Origin: Chitinophaga sp. Ak27
Lineage (GTDB): Bacteria; Bacteroidota; Bacteroidia; Chitinophagales; Chitinophagaceae
NCBI RefSeq assembly: GCF_012726295.1
Contig: NZ_JABAOB010000010.1
Location: 248,001 to 312,000 of the forward strand
Reading direction: 5' to 3'
DNA length: 64,000 bases
In this document: piece after piece, positions 1-9,513 of the stretch
Layout: the number at the start of each line of letters is the position of its first letter
Numbering within the stretch: the stretch's first letter is position 1
Notes under the pieces: generated by a model
Told to the model about the DNA's origin: nothing
What the model saw: only the letters and a program-made list of their open reading frames with translations
The model's database searches: none
Made by a program: the position numbers and the translations under genes

Positions 1-347
1 AGATCAAAGACAGATGGACGCCCGACAACAAAAACACAGATGTACCTAAACTGTTCCTGGGCAACACCGTTATCACACAAGCATCTACCCGGTGGCTGGA
101 AAAAGGCGATTTCCTGAGAGCCCGTGAAATAAGCCTGGGATATACTTTCCCTGGCATCAAACAAAAACTGGGTGTTAACAGTCTCCGTGTATATGGACTG
201 GTACAAAATGCGTTCGTGATCACAAAATATAAAGGAAACGATCCCGAAGTAAATACCAACCGCGATAGCAACATCAACTATGGCGTGGATGCAAGAGCGG
301 TACCATTGCCCAGGATATTTACCCTTGGTTTAAATGTTGGCTTCTAA
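1..347 (+). CDS. SusC/RagA-type TonB-dependent receptor, C-terminal fragment (cut by window edge)
   Basis: The open frame enters from the left edge and ends at TAA 345-347. It encodes the last ~115 residues of a SusC-type outer-membrane barrel. The stretch 'STRWLEKGDFLRAREISLGYTF' region, the later 'VRVY..VQNAFVITKYKG.DPEV' type motif and the terminal 'RIFTLGLNVGF' with a final Phe are typical of the last strands of SusC proteins, which end in an aromatic residue for barrel assembly. Its SusD partner follows 24 bp downstream, giving the usual susC-susD pair that imports glycans or peptides across the outer membrane. The plug, CarboxypepD-like domain and start lie outside the window, so the substrate cannot be judged. 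Confidence 0.9.
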   Translation, partial: IKDRWTPDNKNTDVPKLFLGNTVITQASTRWLEKGDFLRAREISLGYTFPGIKQKLGVNSLRVYGLVQNAFVITKYKGNDPEVNTNRDSNINYGVDARAVPLPRIFTLGLNVGF

Positions 348-371
348 TTGTTAGTGATTAAAAAAATTGTT

Positions 372-1838
372 ATGACTCATAAGAATAAATCAAACCTTAC
401 AAAAAAGCTGTCTATCGGAGCCGTAGCACTGGCCTCCACGGTAGTTTTTTCCTGTTCCAAAGTAAATGACCAGTCGCCTTACGCCAAACTGGATCCGAAT
501 GCAGCTTTCAGCACCCCGGAAAGAATTGCCAAATCGGCTGTGGGGATGTATGATGCCCTGCAAAACCTGGAGTTTTTCGGAGGCCGTGTATTGATCTATG
601 TAGATCAACGCGGGCTGGATGCTAACAAAGCGGCCTATTTCCCTAACGTGGCTACCTTCGACATGCTGTCTAACAGCACCACTGCTTTCAACTGCTGGTC
701 CGGTGGATACAGAACCATCAATGAAACCAATTTCTTCTCACAGAAGTTAAAAGAAAATGAAAGCAAGGTAAGCGCAGAAAACGCCGCACAATACTATGCT
801 GAATCCAAGTTTATCCGTTCACTGGCTTACTTCTACCTGGTGAATATCTATGCACAAACCTATACCTTCTCCAGCGATGCCTCTCAACCAGGTGTACCTT
901 TGATACTCACCGCTCCGAAGGATGGTGCAGAAGCTCTCGATCCTAAAAATAAAGTGCCCCGTAATTCCGTGAAGGAAATATATGATAACATGATCAAAGA
1001 ACTAACAGAAGCCGCTAACGTACTTCCTGTTAAAACCGGCGACGGATTCTATGATCATGCCAGGGCTACCAAAGGCGCAGCACAAGCCCTGCTGGCGCGT
1101 ATCTATTTATACCAGGGCAACTGGGCCAAAGCAAGAGACCTGGCAGACAGCGTATTGCTGTCCTCTGCGGGTTATGCCTTGGAAAACCCGGTGACGGTAT
1201 TTGCTTCCGCCAACTACCAGACCTCCAAAGAAAGGATCTTCTCTGTGGCGATGAACAGCGCCGACAACCCTAACACCAACAACGCCCTGGGACAACACTA
1301 CGGCGCTAAGGGAAGAGCAGACATCTCTATCAGTAAAGATTACCTGAGCCTGCCTAACTTCGATGTAAAGACAGACCTGAGAGGTAAATCGCTCTACAAT
1401 ATCGTGCTGAGCTCAGATAAAAAGGATACCACCTTCTATACGGCGAAGTTCTTCGGTACCTCCGCGTTCGATGCATGGGTACCCGTACTGCGCCTGGCGG
1501 AAGTGATGCTAATCAAAGCAGAAGCATTAGCACGTCTCAATACTGCTACGGCCGACCCGGAAGCGATCAAGCTGCTGAACCAGGTGCGGGTAAGAGCGTC
1601 TGCTACCCCGCTGGCGCCGGCTACCGCGGCTGACCTGATCACCAACATCCTCACCGAACGCCGTATTGAACTGGCCTTTGAAGGACAAGGTGTATTCGAC
1701 TTCCAGCGAACACACCGCGACATTCCTGCACACGCAGGTTTGGCTGCCCAGGCCTGGAATGGTAAGTATACTATCTTCCCGCTGCCTTTCGCAGAAGTGG
1801 ATCGTAATCCAAATATGAAACAAAACGAAGGATACTAG
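372..1838 (+). CDS. SusD/RagB-type outer-membrane nutrient-binding lipoprotein
   Basis: This 488-residue protein is the surface lipoprotein lid that works with the SusC receptor directly upstream. ATG 372 is preferred over an in-frame TTG at 348 because it starts a proper lipoprotein signal: KKLSIGAVALASTVVFSC, with the lipobox Cys at residue ~31. SusD features follow: an N-terminal 'AKSAVGMYDALQNLEF' helix, 'ESKFIRSLAYFYLVNIYA', TPR-like helices ('ATKGAAQALLARIYLYQGNW'), 'RLAEVMLIKAEALARLN', 'ERRIELAFEGQGVFDFQR' and the terminal 'NPNMKQNEGY'. The length of ~490 aa is normal for the family. A hairpin terminator follows at 1868-1895, so the pair appears to end here. Confidence 0.95.
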   Translation: MTHKNKSNLTKKLSIGAVALASTVVFSCSKVNDQSPYAKLDPNAAFSTPERIAKSAVGMYDALQNLEFFGGRVLIYVDQRGLDANKAAYFPNVATFDMLSNSTTAFNCWSGGYRTINETNFFSQKLKENESKVSAENAAQYYAESKFIRSLAYFYLVNIYAQTYTFSSDASQPGVPLILTAPKDGAEALDPKNKVPRNSVKEIYDNMIKELTEAANVLPVKTGDGFYDHARATKGAAQALLARIYLYQGNWAKARDLADSVLLSSAGYALENPVTVFASANYQTSKERIFSVAMNSADNPNTNNALGQHYGAKGRADISISKDYLSLPNFDVKTDLRGKSLYNIVLSSDKKDTTFYTAKFFGTSAFDAWVPVLRLAEVMLIKAEALARLNTATADPEAIKLLNQVRVRASATPLAPATAADLITNILTERRIELAFEGQGVFDFQRTHRDIPAHAGLAAQAWNGKYTIFPLPFAEVDRNPNMKQNEGY

Positions 1839-1867
1839 TAGTTTTCCTTAACATCCTCATAAAAGAC

Positions 1868-1895
1868 AATGGCAGACGTTTCTACGCCTGCCATT
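1868..1895 (+). terminator. Rho-independent terminator after the first susCD pair
   Basis: AATGGCAG (1868-1875) pairs with CTGCCATT (1888-1895) around a 12-nt loop, and CTTTATTTTA follows. It sits 30 bp after the susD stop and just before the convergent NHL gene, so it may serve both strands. Confidence 0.75.
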
Positions 1896-1917
1896 CTTTA
1901 TTTTAATAGAGCTCTGT

Positions 1918-2658
1918 CTATCTAAAGAATATCTTCCTCACACATTTATTTCCCCGTTCTGCTACATACACATTACCTGCCGCATCGGTGCAGATAGCCG
2001 TGATATCAGAGAAAGTAGATGCCCCCAGCGGTGCATCATCGAATCCTGCTACTAACTGGGGGCCTCCTTTCCAGCCAGCCACCCGGATCACCTGGTCGTC
2101 GGTCAGCATGCGTATCGCATAGTTATCGGCCACATACATGAGTCCTGTATTGGCGTCCCTCACGATACCGATAGGGTTAGCGAAAGCAGCACTGCGCAGC
2201 GGTCCATCGGCAGTACCGAATTGGCATAGGTTGTTTTCACCCCCCACAATACTGAATACTACCGGGTAATCCCAACCACCGGCAAAGAATGCGGTACCAG
2301 CATCATTTACCGCGATAGCCATTCCGGGTGATTCATATCCGCCTAACGGGGTGATATTACCGAAACTATCTACCATTTTCACCCCACCATATTGCGCACC
2401 CAGGTAAATAGTACCTGATTTGCTGATACCTATACCTGTAGGGGTAAACGCTATTTTGGTAAAAGTGGTTACATCGCCTGCAGGAGTTATTTTACGCACC
2501 TGGCTATTAAACTGGTCGATGGCATAGAGGCTATCCTTTGTATCAACCACCAGGCTAGTTACATAGCTAAATGCTGCATTGGTACCGTTCCCATTTACAT
2601 TACCGGCACTACCATCAGCCCGGCCGGCAAAGATGCTCACTGTTCCATCTGCTGCCAT
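1918..2658 (-). pseudogene. NHL-repeat beta-propeller protein, 5' end lost
   Basis: Reading leftward, the frame encodes ~246 residues of NHL-type beta-propeller repeats: 'VTSLVVDTKDSLYAIDQFNSQVRKI', 'GIGISKSGTIYLGAQYGG', 'IGIVRDANTGLMYVADNYAIR' and 'ITAICTDAAGNVYVAERGNKCVRKI', ending naturally at 1918. There is no signal peptide. The first Met (2658) falls inside what looks like a repeat, and the sequence 3-7 bp upstream of it is already IS3 transposase coding sequence. The 5' half, expected to carry an export signal and perhaps an IPT/TIG domain as in Chitinophaga relatives (family knowledge), is missing. The remaining frame is intact, so the lesion may be recent. Expression is doubtful. Confidence 0.7.
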
Positions 2659-2660
2659 CT

Positions 2661-3085
2661 TTTTAGTGGATAATTTTAGTCGCGAATGCCTGACAATCGG
2701 GGTTGGGCAATCGATAAAAGGTATCGATGTGGTGAAAATTCTGGAAGATTTAAAAGGTCAAAAAAATATCGTTCCCCGGCGAATCCAAGTTGATAACGGG
2801 AGTGAATTTATCAGCAAGGATTTTAACAAATGGGCTTATGAAAATAAGGTAACTTTAGATTTCTCCCGCCCTGGGAAGCCCACTGACAACGCCTTTATCG
2901 AATCGTTCAATGGCAGCTTTCGGGATGAATGCCTGAATGTGAACTGGTTCTTATCTCTTGAGGATGCCCAGGAAAAAATAGAACATTGGCGCTGGGAATA
3001 CAATAATTTTCGTCCTCACAGTTCGCTTAATAACCTAACGCCGAACGAGGTCGTTGAAAGACATAAAAACGCCCAAAATCTCTAG
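2661..3085 (+). pseudogene. Truncated IS3-type transposase (OrfB, rve integrase domain)
   Basis: About 140 residues of the DDE catalytic domain remain. 'LVDNFSREC' is followed by 'RIQVDNGSEFIS', holding the second catalytic Asp. Exactly 35 residues later comes 'FIESFNGSFRDECLN' with the catalytic Glu, so the D(35)E spacing of IS3 transposases is intact. 'WRWEYNNFRPHSSLNNLTP' is the usual C-terminal block. The N-terminal HTH and first catalytic Asp region (and OrfA) are missing, so the protein cannot be active. An open frame runs upstream into the antisense of the NHL gene, but that is a chance fusion. Confidence 0.85.
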
Positions 3086-3116
3086 TTTATCGTGTCCAGG
3101 ATTGGGGACAAGGTCA
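2661..3116 (+). mobile_element. IS3-family insertion sequence remnant (right end only)
   Basis: The stretch carries the 3' half of an IS3-type transposase (stop TAG 3083-3085) and one terminal sequence at 3093-3116 (TGTCCAGGATTGGGGACAAG then GTCA). That end matches the style of IS3-group inverted repeats, which read TGACC...GGACA inward. The left half of the element is absent: coding sequence abuts the broken NHL gene at about 2660. This points to a deletion or recombination at the element rather than a simple insertion. It lies at the left edge of the AT-rich segment. Confidence 0.8.
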
Positions 3117-3398
3117 CATACACTATCAAAGCGTCAACAACAGTGGAGAATACAAATCCATGTCCAATTCTGCATGTTAGACCAACTCTTTAATATATTA
3201 CTCTATACAATGAGATAGATATCCTTTACAATGCCCTTTCCTCTCTAGAATACTGAATTGCGACTCTTTAAGCATAAGAGAAATTCAATTTTCTACTACG
3301 CTCACGAAAACCACATACTATTTGTATTGACATACTATACTCATTATTTCTAATTTACTTCCATTATTTTTGTCCAAAAGTGTAGCAATCCAGTTTCT
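3117..3398. other. AT-rich spacer without recognised feature
   Basis: These 280 bases lie between the IS3 end and the stop of the first S9 peptidase gene. No convincing open frame, hairpin terminator or repeat was seen. It is the probable island edge. Confidence 0.4.
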
Positions 3399-6044
3399 CT
3401 ATAACTTTAGATTTCCCATCCACGCAGGAGCAGGTAATCCCTTTAAATAGTAATCAAAAAATTGTTTTAATCGAATACTAAAATCTACTGCTGATTTCCC
3501 TTCTATATGATGGTTCCCTTCTGTATACTCCAATAACCAAACTCTCTTGCCCAGCCTTCGTAATGCCATGAATAATTCTAGCGCTTGCGAGAATGGACAT
3601 AATCCATCATTTGTCGTATGCATTAATAATAATGGCGTGATTGCCTTGTCAGCGTTGAAAACCGCTGAGTTCTTAATATACATATCTGGTGCCTGCCACA
3701 AAGTCCCTGCCATCCGTCCTTGTCCTCCAGGTTCAAAATATGCCTGCAGACTTTTCCCTCCCCGCGTTATACTTCCATATGCACTCACAAAATCAGACAT
3801 GCTACTTGATGAGTATGCCGCTGAAAAAATATTTGTATGAGTAACTAAATAATTGGTTTGAATTCCTCCAAAACTACACCCTCCGATACCGATTCTACCT
3901 TTATTAACATAAGGAAGTCTTTCGACATATCTGGCAGCTGAAGTAAGTGCACTCAATGTACTCGTCATTGGATCTCCAACAACATAATTAATATCAGGTA
4001 AAAAAATCAAATATCCATTGCTGACGTATGTCGGAATGTCTATATTACAGCCGTTATTAAGATAGGATGGAATCAGGTAATCGTTTAATTCAAATGATTT
4101 CTTCTCATAATAGTGAAATATAACTGGATACTTCTTCTTGGGATCAAAATCATCCGGTTTATATAACACCCCTTGCAAAGCTTCTCCTTCTTCTGTTTTC
4201 CATGAATGGAGCTCGGTCGTATACCAGTTAAACGATTTTTCTGGTTGAAACGTGCTAATCGGATAAAAATTTATGAAATCTCCCGTATAGAAAAAATTTG
4301 GGTACTCCGTTGCATTCATCCTCACCACGATAAAAGCATCCTTATCTCTTGCTTTTAATGGGTATATTCCATTTCGCATAACATATGGATTGTCGATCAA
4401 CTGATATATATAATTTCCCATAGTTAATTTCTTCGGCGCCACATCCTTCCCTAATGCTTTTTCATAATATCCGTTTTCTTTGGTATCTATGCTCACTGCA
4501 TTCAGTAGAAGTGGCTGACCCTTCAATACTATTCGATTCGAATACGTTGCTAGTCCAAGATAAAATATGATATTATTCTGTCTGCCGAATCCACTAGTAA
4601 TGTTCACCGGATCCTTTATTCCGTTGGGATCGACCATCCAAATATCAAAACGATCATATATTAACACACTCTCATCATCTTTAGTCCATGTAGCAATTCC
4701 CCGAGGCCTGTCTCTTATATCTTTAAAATAATATCCATACCAAGAAGTATTTATTCTCTCAGTAATATTCCGGTATTTACCTGAAGCAATCTCATAACTT
4801 ACATACTCCGACTTTTCGTTATCAAAATAAACAATATATTTCCCATTAGGAGAAATAGCTGCAATATGTGGCCCCTTAAATTTTAATAACATGTCAAGTT
4901 GGCCGTCAGCGGACCGAATATAAAAATTTGAAAAAAAATTTTCGTTTCTAATACTCTCCTCCAGATCTACCTCCTCAGGAATACGCTCCACTAGATGCAT
5001 AGCGTCATCTACACTACTTCCCAATATCAGTTCATTATCTTCCCTAAGGATAGTTACTCGTCGACTATCAACATCGATAACCATAGTACCAAATCGATCC
5101 TTATGTAGATCGGATACCTCCGTTAATTGTAGTTTTGGATCTTGAGAGCTCCAGATCTTCACTATTGATGATTCACTCTTCCTGTCATTTATCTTCTCCT
5201 CCTTCGTCACCGTGAAGAATACATACTTCCCATCTGCACTTATCTTCAAAATATTATCCAGTGCAAACTCTCGGTTACTGCCAAAAATATTCTGATCGAC
5301 AAGTAAAACTGGCATATCCGAGCTTTCTTTATAATACCAAATTTTCTTACTATTCTTTGCTTCATCAGTAGTTATAAATACTGCTACTGATGGGAAGCCG
5401 TTAATAAATATACTTTCTACTCTCCGACCACACCACACTATTACATCCTTTCTTTTTTCGAGGTTACGCCAGACTATTTTTTGTTCACCTGGACAATTAG
5501 GATCATCTATAACATATAGCAAAATTCTCCCATCATCACTAAAACAAAAATCACTCACCGAAGAGTAAATCATTTCCTTTTTAGTAATAAAGTTCACTAA
5601 CACCATATCTTCCTTTTTTACATGTTTAAATGCCAACCACTCTCCATTTCCATTAGCAGGAATTTTAAAATAGTGGACGCCAAGTGTCTTATCAAAATAT
5701 GCACTGCCTAATAAAATAGTATACAACGTATTCGCGGTATCAATTAAAACCGCCCTTCGACTATCTGAAGTAAATTGAGAATAATATATATCAGCAAATT
5801 TAACCTCCCAGCCTCCTTTACTCTTTTTTAGCACAACTGTATCCGACTTCTTCGATGCATTATAAACAGTATAAGTTATGTACTTCCCATCAGGCGTTAT
5901 AGCCGGATCTTTCAAATACGGCCATTTATCGTAAGCAGTATCATTGATAGCCGGCTTTGCAATCTCCTGAGAATAGCAACCAATAAAAAACAATCCAAAA
6001 AAAATTGTAAAAACTATCGTCTTTATTAGAGTCACTGGCATCAT
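3399..6044 (-). CDS. S9-type (prolyl oligopeptidase-like) exported serine peptidase, paralogue A
   Basis: This 881-residue protein begins with an export signal (hydrophobic run to ~25, then 'FIGCYSQ'). That could be read as a lipobox Cys or as a type I site similar to the common 'FAQ' sites. Residues ~30-600 form a degenerate WD40-like propeller ('PAITPDGKYITYTVYN', 'ISPNGKYIVYFD', 'YLIFLPDINYV' just after). The C-terminal ~230 residues are an alpha/beta hydrolase. The nucleophile sits in GGCSFGG (Ser724), the Asp in HTTNDGL (Asp813) and the His in EGNHH (His845), with normal S9 order and spacing. It should cleave short peptides in the periplasm or at the surface. It is clearly paralogous to 13125-15818, and small exported protein A is encoded divergently 410 bp away, a plausible substrate. 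Actual specificity is unknown. Confidence 0.85.
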   Translation of the reverse strand: MMPVTLIKTIVFTIFFGLFFIGCYSQEIAKPAINDTAYDKWPYLKDPAITPDGKYITYTVYNASKKSDTVVLKKSKGGWEVKFADIYYSQFTSDSRRAVLIDTANTLYTILLGSAYFDKTLGVHYFKIPANGNGEWLAFKHVKKEDMVLVNFITKKEMIYSSVSDFCFSDDGRILLYVIDDPNCPGEQKIVWRNLEKRKDVIVWCGRRVESIFINGFPSVAVFITTDEAKNSKKIWYYKESSDMPVLLVDQNIFGSNREFALDNILKISADGKYVFFTVTKEEKINDRKSESSIVKIWSSQDPKLQLTEVSDLHKDRFGTMVIDVDSRRVTILREDNELILGSSVDDAMHLVERIPEEVDLEESIRNENFFSNFYIRSADGQLDMLLKFKGPHIAAISPNGKYIVYFDNEKSEYVSYEIASGKYRNITERINTSWYGYYFKDIRDRPRGIATWTKDDESVLIYDRFDIWMVDPNGIKDPVNITSGFGRQNNIIFYLGLATYSNRIVLKGQPLLLNAVSIDTKENGYYEKALGKDVAPKKLTMGNYIYQLIDNPYVMRNGIYPLKARDKDAFIVVRMNATEYPNFFYTGDFINFYPISTFQPEKSFNWYTTELHSWKTEEGEALQGVLYKPDDFDPKKKYPVIFHYYEKKSFELNDYLIPSYLNNGCNIDIPTYVSNGYLIFLPDINYVVGDPMTSTLSALTSAARYVERLPYVNKGRIGIGGCSFGGIQTNYLVTHTNIFSAAYSSSSMSDFVSAYGSITRGGKSLQAYFEPGGQGRMAGTLWQAPDMYIKNSAVFNADKAITPLLLMHTTNDGLCPFSQALELFMALRRLGKRVWLLEYTEGNHHIEGKSAVDFSIRLKQFFDYYLKGLPAPAWMGNLKL

Positions 6045-6454
6045 AATTTACATCCAATCTACATTTATCCGTTGCAACTGAATGTCAGCAGAAAATATAA
6101 CCTAAGAAGATGTGTGTCAAATAGGTACTTAAAAATAAACATCGAGTGCCATCGATAGCATTCGTATTGCAGTAGATAAACATACATTTGGATCAGCAAA
6201 CGATAACAAGTAAGAAAAACTTCAAGAGATATTCCCAACTGGCCAATCTACCATCAGGAGTTAAAACCCATAACAGTATCATATATTTCAGGATCTTCGC
6301 TACTCATAAACATTTTACATTAAAAATTTGGGATTCTTCAAAAAATATACAAAGGCTTTTACTAACATAACTGACTAAATCTACTTAAAAAACATATTAC
6401 CAAAGATACTAGCTATCCGAACTATAGTCCCTTTTTAACTAAAAAAATACAACT
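6045..6454. other. Divergent promoter region between S9 peptidase A and small protein A
   Basis: This 410-bp AT-rich spacer must hold the promoters of both genes. No good TAnnTTTG element could be fixed. A 60-codon frame at 6188-6370 begins with TTG, has no family signature and is not called. Confidence 0.4.
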
Positions 6455-6715
6455 ATGAAAAAAGCAAAATTCGCACTAGCAGTTGTGATTTCTGTAGGCA
6501 TCGCCGGTTCGGCGATAGCATTCAAGGCACACAAAACAATATCCACCTTCTATACCCCTGGAACAACCAATACGACTATTTTAATAGTATGCAACTCTCC
6601 AGTATCACTATCGTATACAATAGATCCATTCGGTCCATTCACAATACAGGCTTCAACATCAGTGGATAACACCCACCCATGCGGAGTAATACGGGTAAGG
6701 ATGATTGCCGAATAG
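6455..6715 (+). CDS. Small exported two-cysteine protein A (paralogue of 12486-12743)
   Basis: The 86-residue product starts MKKAKFALAVV, has a hydrophobic export signal and a probable signal peptidase I site after 'SAIA' (residue 22). The mature part is ~64 residues with exactly two cysteines, Cys46 in 'VCNSP' and Cys76 in 'HPCG'. It aligns without gaps to the protein at 12486; about 40 of 85 positions are identical by eye, and both cysteines, 'AFKA', 'TPG', 'VCNSP', 'LSY', 'VDN' and 'IRV' are conserved. Function is unknown. The pattern recalls small secreted Bacteroidota families such as DUF6520 (from memory, unchecked). It has its own terminator at 6750-6781, so it is probably monocistronic and possibly well expressed. 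The peptidase divergent to it and the receptor convergent with it are candidates for its processing or export. Confidence 0.8.
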   Translation: MKKAKFALAVVISVGIAGSAIAFKAHKTISTFYTPGTTNTTILIVCNSPVSLSYTIDPFGPFTIQASTSVDNTHPCGVIRVRMIAE

Positions 6716-6749
6716 AAGCAAAGTCTCTAGTCAGGGTCCGAAGCATTTA

Positions 6750-6781
6750 GGAAACTGTCTTTTGGGGGAAAGACAGTTTCC
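6750..6781 (+). terminator. Strong hairpin terminator between small protein A and the convergent barrel gene
   Basis: GGAAACTGTCTTT (6750-6762) and AAAGACAGTTTCC (6769-6781) form a perfect 13-bp stem with a six-base, G-rich loop. On the minus strand an A/T-rich tract follows less clearly, but the location between two convergent genes suggests it works in both directions. A hairpin with a related stem (GGGAAGCTACC) follows small protein B. Confidence 0.75.
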
Positions 6782-6858
6782 CTATCTAATTAGCCCTAAA
6801 ATAGAGTTTATCAATGTTTTCTCCAAAGAATTTAAAATGAAGGTTGCGAATTTATTAC

Positions 6859-9513
6859 CTACCTCTTCCCTAAAAAATAAGAAACCCTCAACATAAAGAA
6901 CTGCTCTAATATACTGGACCTTACATCTTCAATATAGTTGACACCCGTATTTCTACTTACACTTGTATTCTGTCGTAGAAGATCATGTCCTTCTGCTTTC
7001 AAAAGAAACTGCCTATGCAAACCCCAAAACTTAGACAGTGAAACATTGAGCATAAAAACATTAATATTCTGATCCATCATTCCCCCCGTTACAAAACGAT
7101 AATTAAAATCGCTACCAAATGTAATACCTAGAGGAAGGTTTAGCTCACCATTAAAAGATAATCCTGCAACAAAGTATCTATTATTTGGCCCTAATTGGCG
7201 TTGATATTTCACATTATCATAATTTAAAACAGCGGAGGCTACACAATCAAAAAATCTACCATGCGTATAGCTATATCTGGTTGTCTGAGTAAACGAAATG
7301 TTACGAGTATTTTGTTCTATTCCGTCAACATATCCCGGAGTATACCGGAGTCTAGAAACCAACCCAAAATTCAACATATTCTTTTTATTATTTACCAGAA
7401 TTCCTTTGTCAATACTAATACTAAAACTGTATGCTTTGTCGACGTTCTCTGGTTGAATTATTTGCCGTCCACTTGAATCAGTTAAAACATTATTCACGAA
7501 CTGATTCTTCGTGATAACCCCAGTGAAACTAACTGAAAGAGAATGCATCGAAACAGGGTCAAACACCTTGTAATTCAAAAATAAATTATTCGCCTCTGCA
7601 GGTTGCAATTTCACATTACCCCGTCTAACATACAAAGGGCTACTATTGTCAATGACAGGCTGTAACTGATCCAAACCTGGCAACTGGATTCCCTTTTGAT
7701 AATACAATCGAATCTCTTCTTTATCGCTAAACACGTAACCCATCCTTGCCTCCGGCAGCAGCATGCTCTTTTTCACCAGTATATTGTTCCCAAATGTGTT
7801 ATTTGCGTTATCTAACTTAAATAGGAAAGTGGCGACGGAAACCTCGTAGTCAAACCTATTCCTTTTCACCCCCCATCCAATCTTCCCCAAGTAATGCTGA
7901 TTTATACTTTGAAAGCTATTACTCATGCTGTCATTAAAATGATCATACTTCCTTGTGGAGAAATCATAGTCAAACACCATACGATCCGATCCACTTTCCG
8001 TTTTATCCTCTGCCAATGTAAATAAAAAATATCCGTTCTTTGCTATTGGTTCCCTATAACTAGCCATAAAAAAAAATTGTCTATTGACCCCCTCATAATC
8101 ACCTGTCTGATTAATAGAGTCAACCGAAATATGGCCATTCCCCAGTTGATACACACTATTTGAAACGTTATAAGGCTCCTGACTATCCTTCCCATAACTA
8201 TAACTTACTGAAACATCAAGTGAGCGTCTTTCTTTCCTGAACTTTCTGCTATAACTAATCATATTAGCCGTAGCGAACAACTTTCTTCTATTTAAATTCA
8301 TAAGAGATCCGCTATTAAGCTCTCGTTGTAAGGAGCCTTCCGACCTAAAATCACTTCTTATATCTTGGTGACTTTTTGAGAAGCTTATTTGGCTAACAAA
8401 GAATATCTTTTGTAAAGAATCAATTCTAAACTCTAATTGACCACTAATCCCATGGTCAATGCTTTCGTTCAGAGATCGCGATTGTTCAGTATAAAAAAAA
8501 GAGGAATCTCCCACAAAATTCTTCCTAACGCTGCTTTTTCGATCATCGTTCTTATTGCTATTCATTAGATAGCTAATATTCATACCTATTTTCCCCCTAA
8601 AATCATTGCTATAGTTAACTCCAGACATCCATCTTCGTTCAACACCGCCGGAGCCAACATGCCCGTCATTTATATTATCACCGTTCCCTAACAACACAAA
8701 CTGCTGCTGACTATCAAATCGGCTTAAGTTATTCTTTATAAAGAAGCGACCCTGTGTTCCATACCCACCAGTAAATTCTCCATTCAAAGTCTTCTTTTTC
8801 TTTTCTTTTATGGTAATATTAATCACTTTCTCTCTACCTCCTGCTAACACACCATCTGTTACTAGGTGCTCCCTATCCCTATCAATCACCTGTATCTTGT
8901 CAACCAAATCCGCTTGCAAATTCTTTCCAATTACTCTAGATCCGTTAATATTAAATAAAGACTTCCCGTTGACAGTAACAGCCTTCACAACCTCTCCATT
9001 GACTTTTATATCACCGTTCTCATCTACTTGCACACCAGGTAATCGTTTGAGTAAGTCTTCAAGAGAAGCATTCTCACGGGTAGAAAAAGATCCCGCATTA
9101 AACTCCAATGTATCTTTAGATAGACGGAACAATTCCTTTTTCCTAACAATTTCAATCTGAGAAAGCGTCATACCGGTTCTTGTTAGCATTATATTTCCTA
9201 CGTCCACGACTTCGCCACCCACTATTTCCTTCACCGAACTCAATGAACTCTGGTAACCAACAAATGTTACTAGTAAACTGAATTTTCCAGCTGGTAAACT
9301 ATCAAAAACGAAAGCGCCATTACTATCTGTAAAACAAATCGCAGCTTTTGATGAGTCTTTTGAACGCAAACAGGTTACCGTAGCGGAAGGAAGCCACTCT
9401 TTCAGTTCATTATCATAAACCCGTCCTTTAATCTTTATGTTCTTAAGAGACTGGGACCATGCATGATCAATAAACAAAAAAACAAACAGGGCTAGCACAA
9501 CTAATTTTCTCAT
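6859..9513 (-). CDS. Outer-membrane beta-barrel receptor with CarboxypepD_reg-like N-terminus, no SusD partner
   Basis: This 884-residue protein has a signal peptide ('VLALFVFLFIDHAWSQ'), then a carboxypeptidase-regulatory-like beta-sandwich (~25-115: 'IKGRVYDNELKEWLPSATV', 'GKFSLLVTFVGYQ'). A TonB-plug-like segment follows (~120-230: 'LEDLLKRLPGVQVDENGDI', 'VNGKSLFNINGS', 'IQVIDRDRE'), then a long barrel rich in aromatic alternation ending 'FFMLRVSYFLGKR'. It matches the OMP_b-brl_3 style of TonB-receptor relatives found in Bacteroidota, which often act without SusD. It could import or export small peptides; here it is convergent with small protein A. No canonical TonB box could be fixed. 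Start ATG at 9513 gives a normal signal. Confidence 0.85.
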   Translation of the reverse strand: MRKLVVLALFVFLFIDHAWSQSLKNIKIKGRVYDNELKEWLPSATVTCLRSKDSSKAAICFTDSNGAFVFDSLPAGKFSLLVTFVGYQSSLSSVKEIVGGEVVDVGNIMLTRTGMTLSQIEIVRKKELFRLSKDTLEFNAGSFSTRENASLEDLLKRLPGVQVDENGDIKVNGEVVKAVTVNGKSLFNINGSRVIGKNLQADLVDKIQVIDRDREHLVTDGVLAGGREKVINITIKEKKKKTLNGEFTGGYGTQGRFFIKNNLSRFDSQQQFVLLGNGDNINDGHVGSGGVERRWMSGVNYSNDFRGKIGMNISYLMNSNKNDDRKSSVRKNFVGDSSFFYTEQSRSLNESIDHGISGQLEFRIDSLQKIFFVSQISFSKSHQDIRSDFRSEGSLQRELNSGSLMNLNRRKLFATANMISYSRKFRKERRSLDVSVSYSYGKDSQEPYNVSNSVYQLGNGHISVDSINQTGDYEGVNRQFFFMASYREPIAKNGYFLFTLAEDKTESGSDRMVFDYDFSTRKYDHFNDSMSNSFQSINQHYLGKIGWGVKRNRFDYEVSVATFLFKLDNANNTFGNNILVKKSMLLPEARMGYVFSDKEEIRLYYQKGIQLPGLDQLQPVIDNSSPLYVRRGNVKLQPAEANNLFLNYKVFDPVSMHSLSVSFTGVITKNQFVNNVLTDSSGRQIIQPENVDKAYSFSISIDKGILVNNKKNMLNFGLVSRLRYTPGYVDGIEQNTRNISFTQTTRYSYTHGRFFDCVASAVLNYDNVKYQRQLGPNNRYFVAGLSFNGELNLPLGITFGSDFNYRFVTGGMMDQNINVFMLNVSLSKFWGLHRQFLLKAEGHDLLRQNTSVSRNTGVNYIEDVRSSILEQFFMLRVSYFLGKR

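Noticed and set aside
2579..3085. A complete 168-residue transposase
   Set aside because: The first ~28 codons are antisense NHL sequence; only the C-terminal DDE part is real.
6188..6370. 60-codon frame between S9 peptidase A and small protein A
   Set aside because: Begins with TTG, no ribosome site, no family pattern and low-complexity AT-rich sequence.
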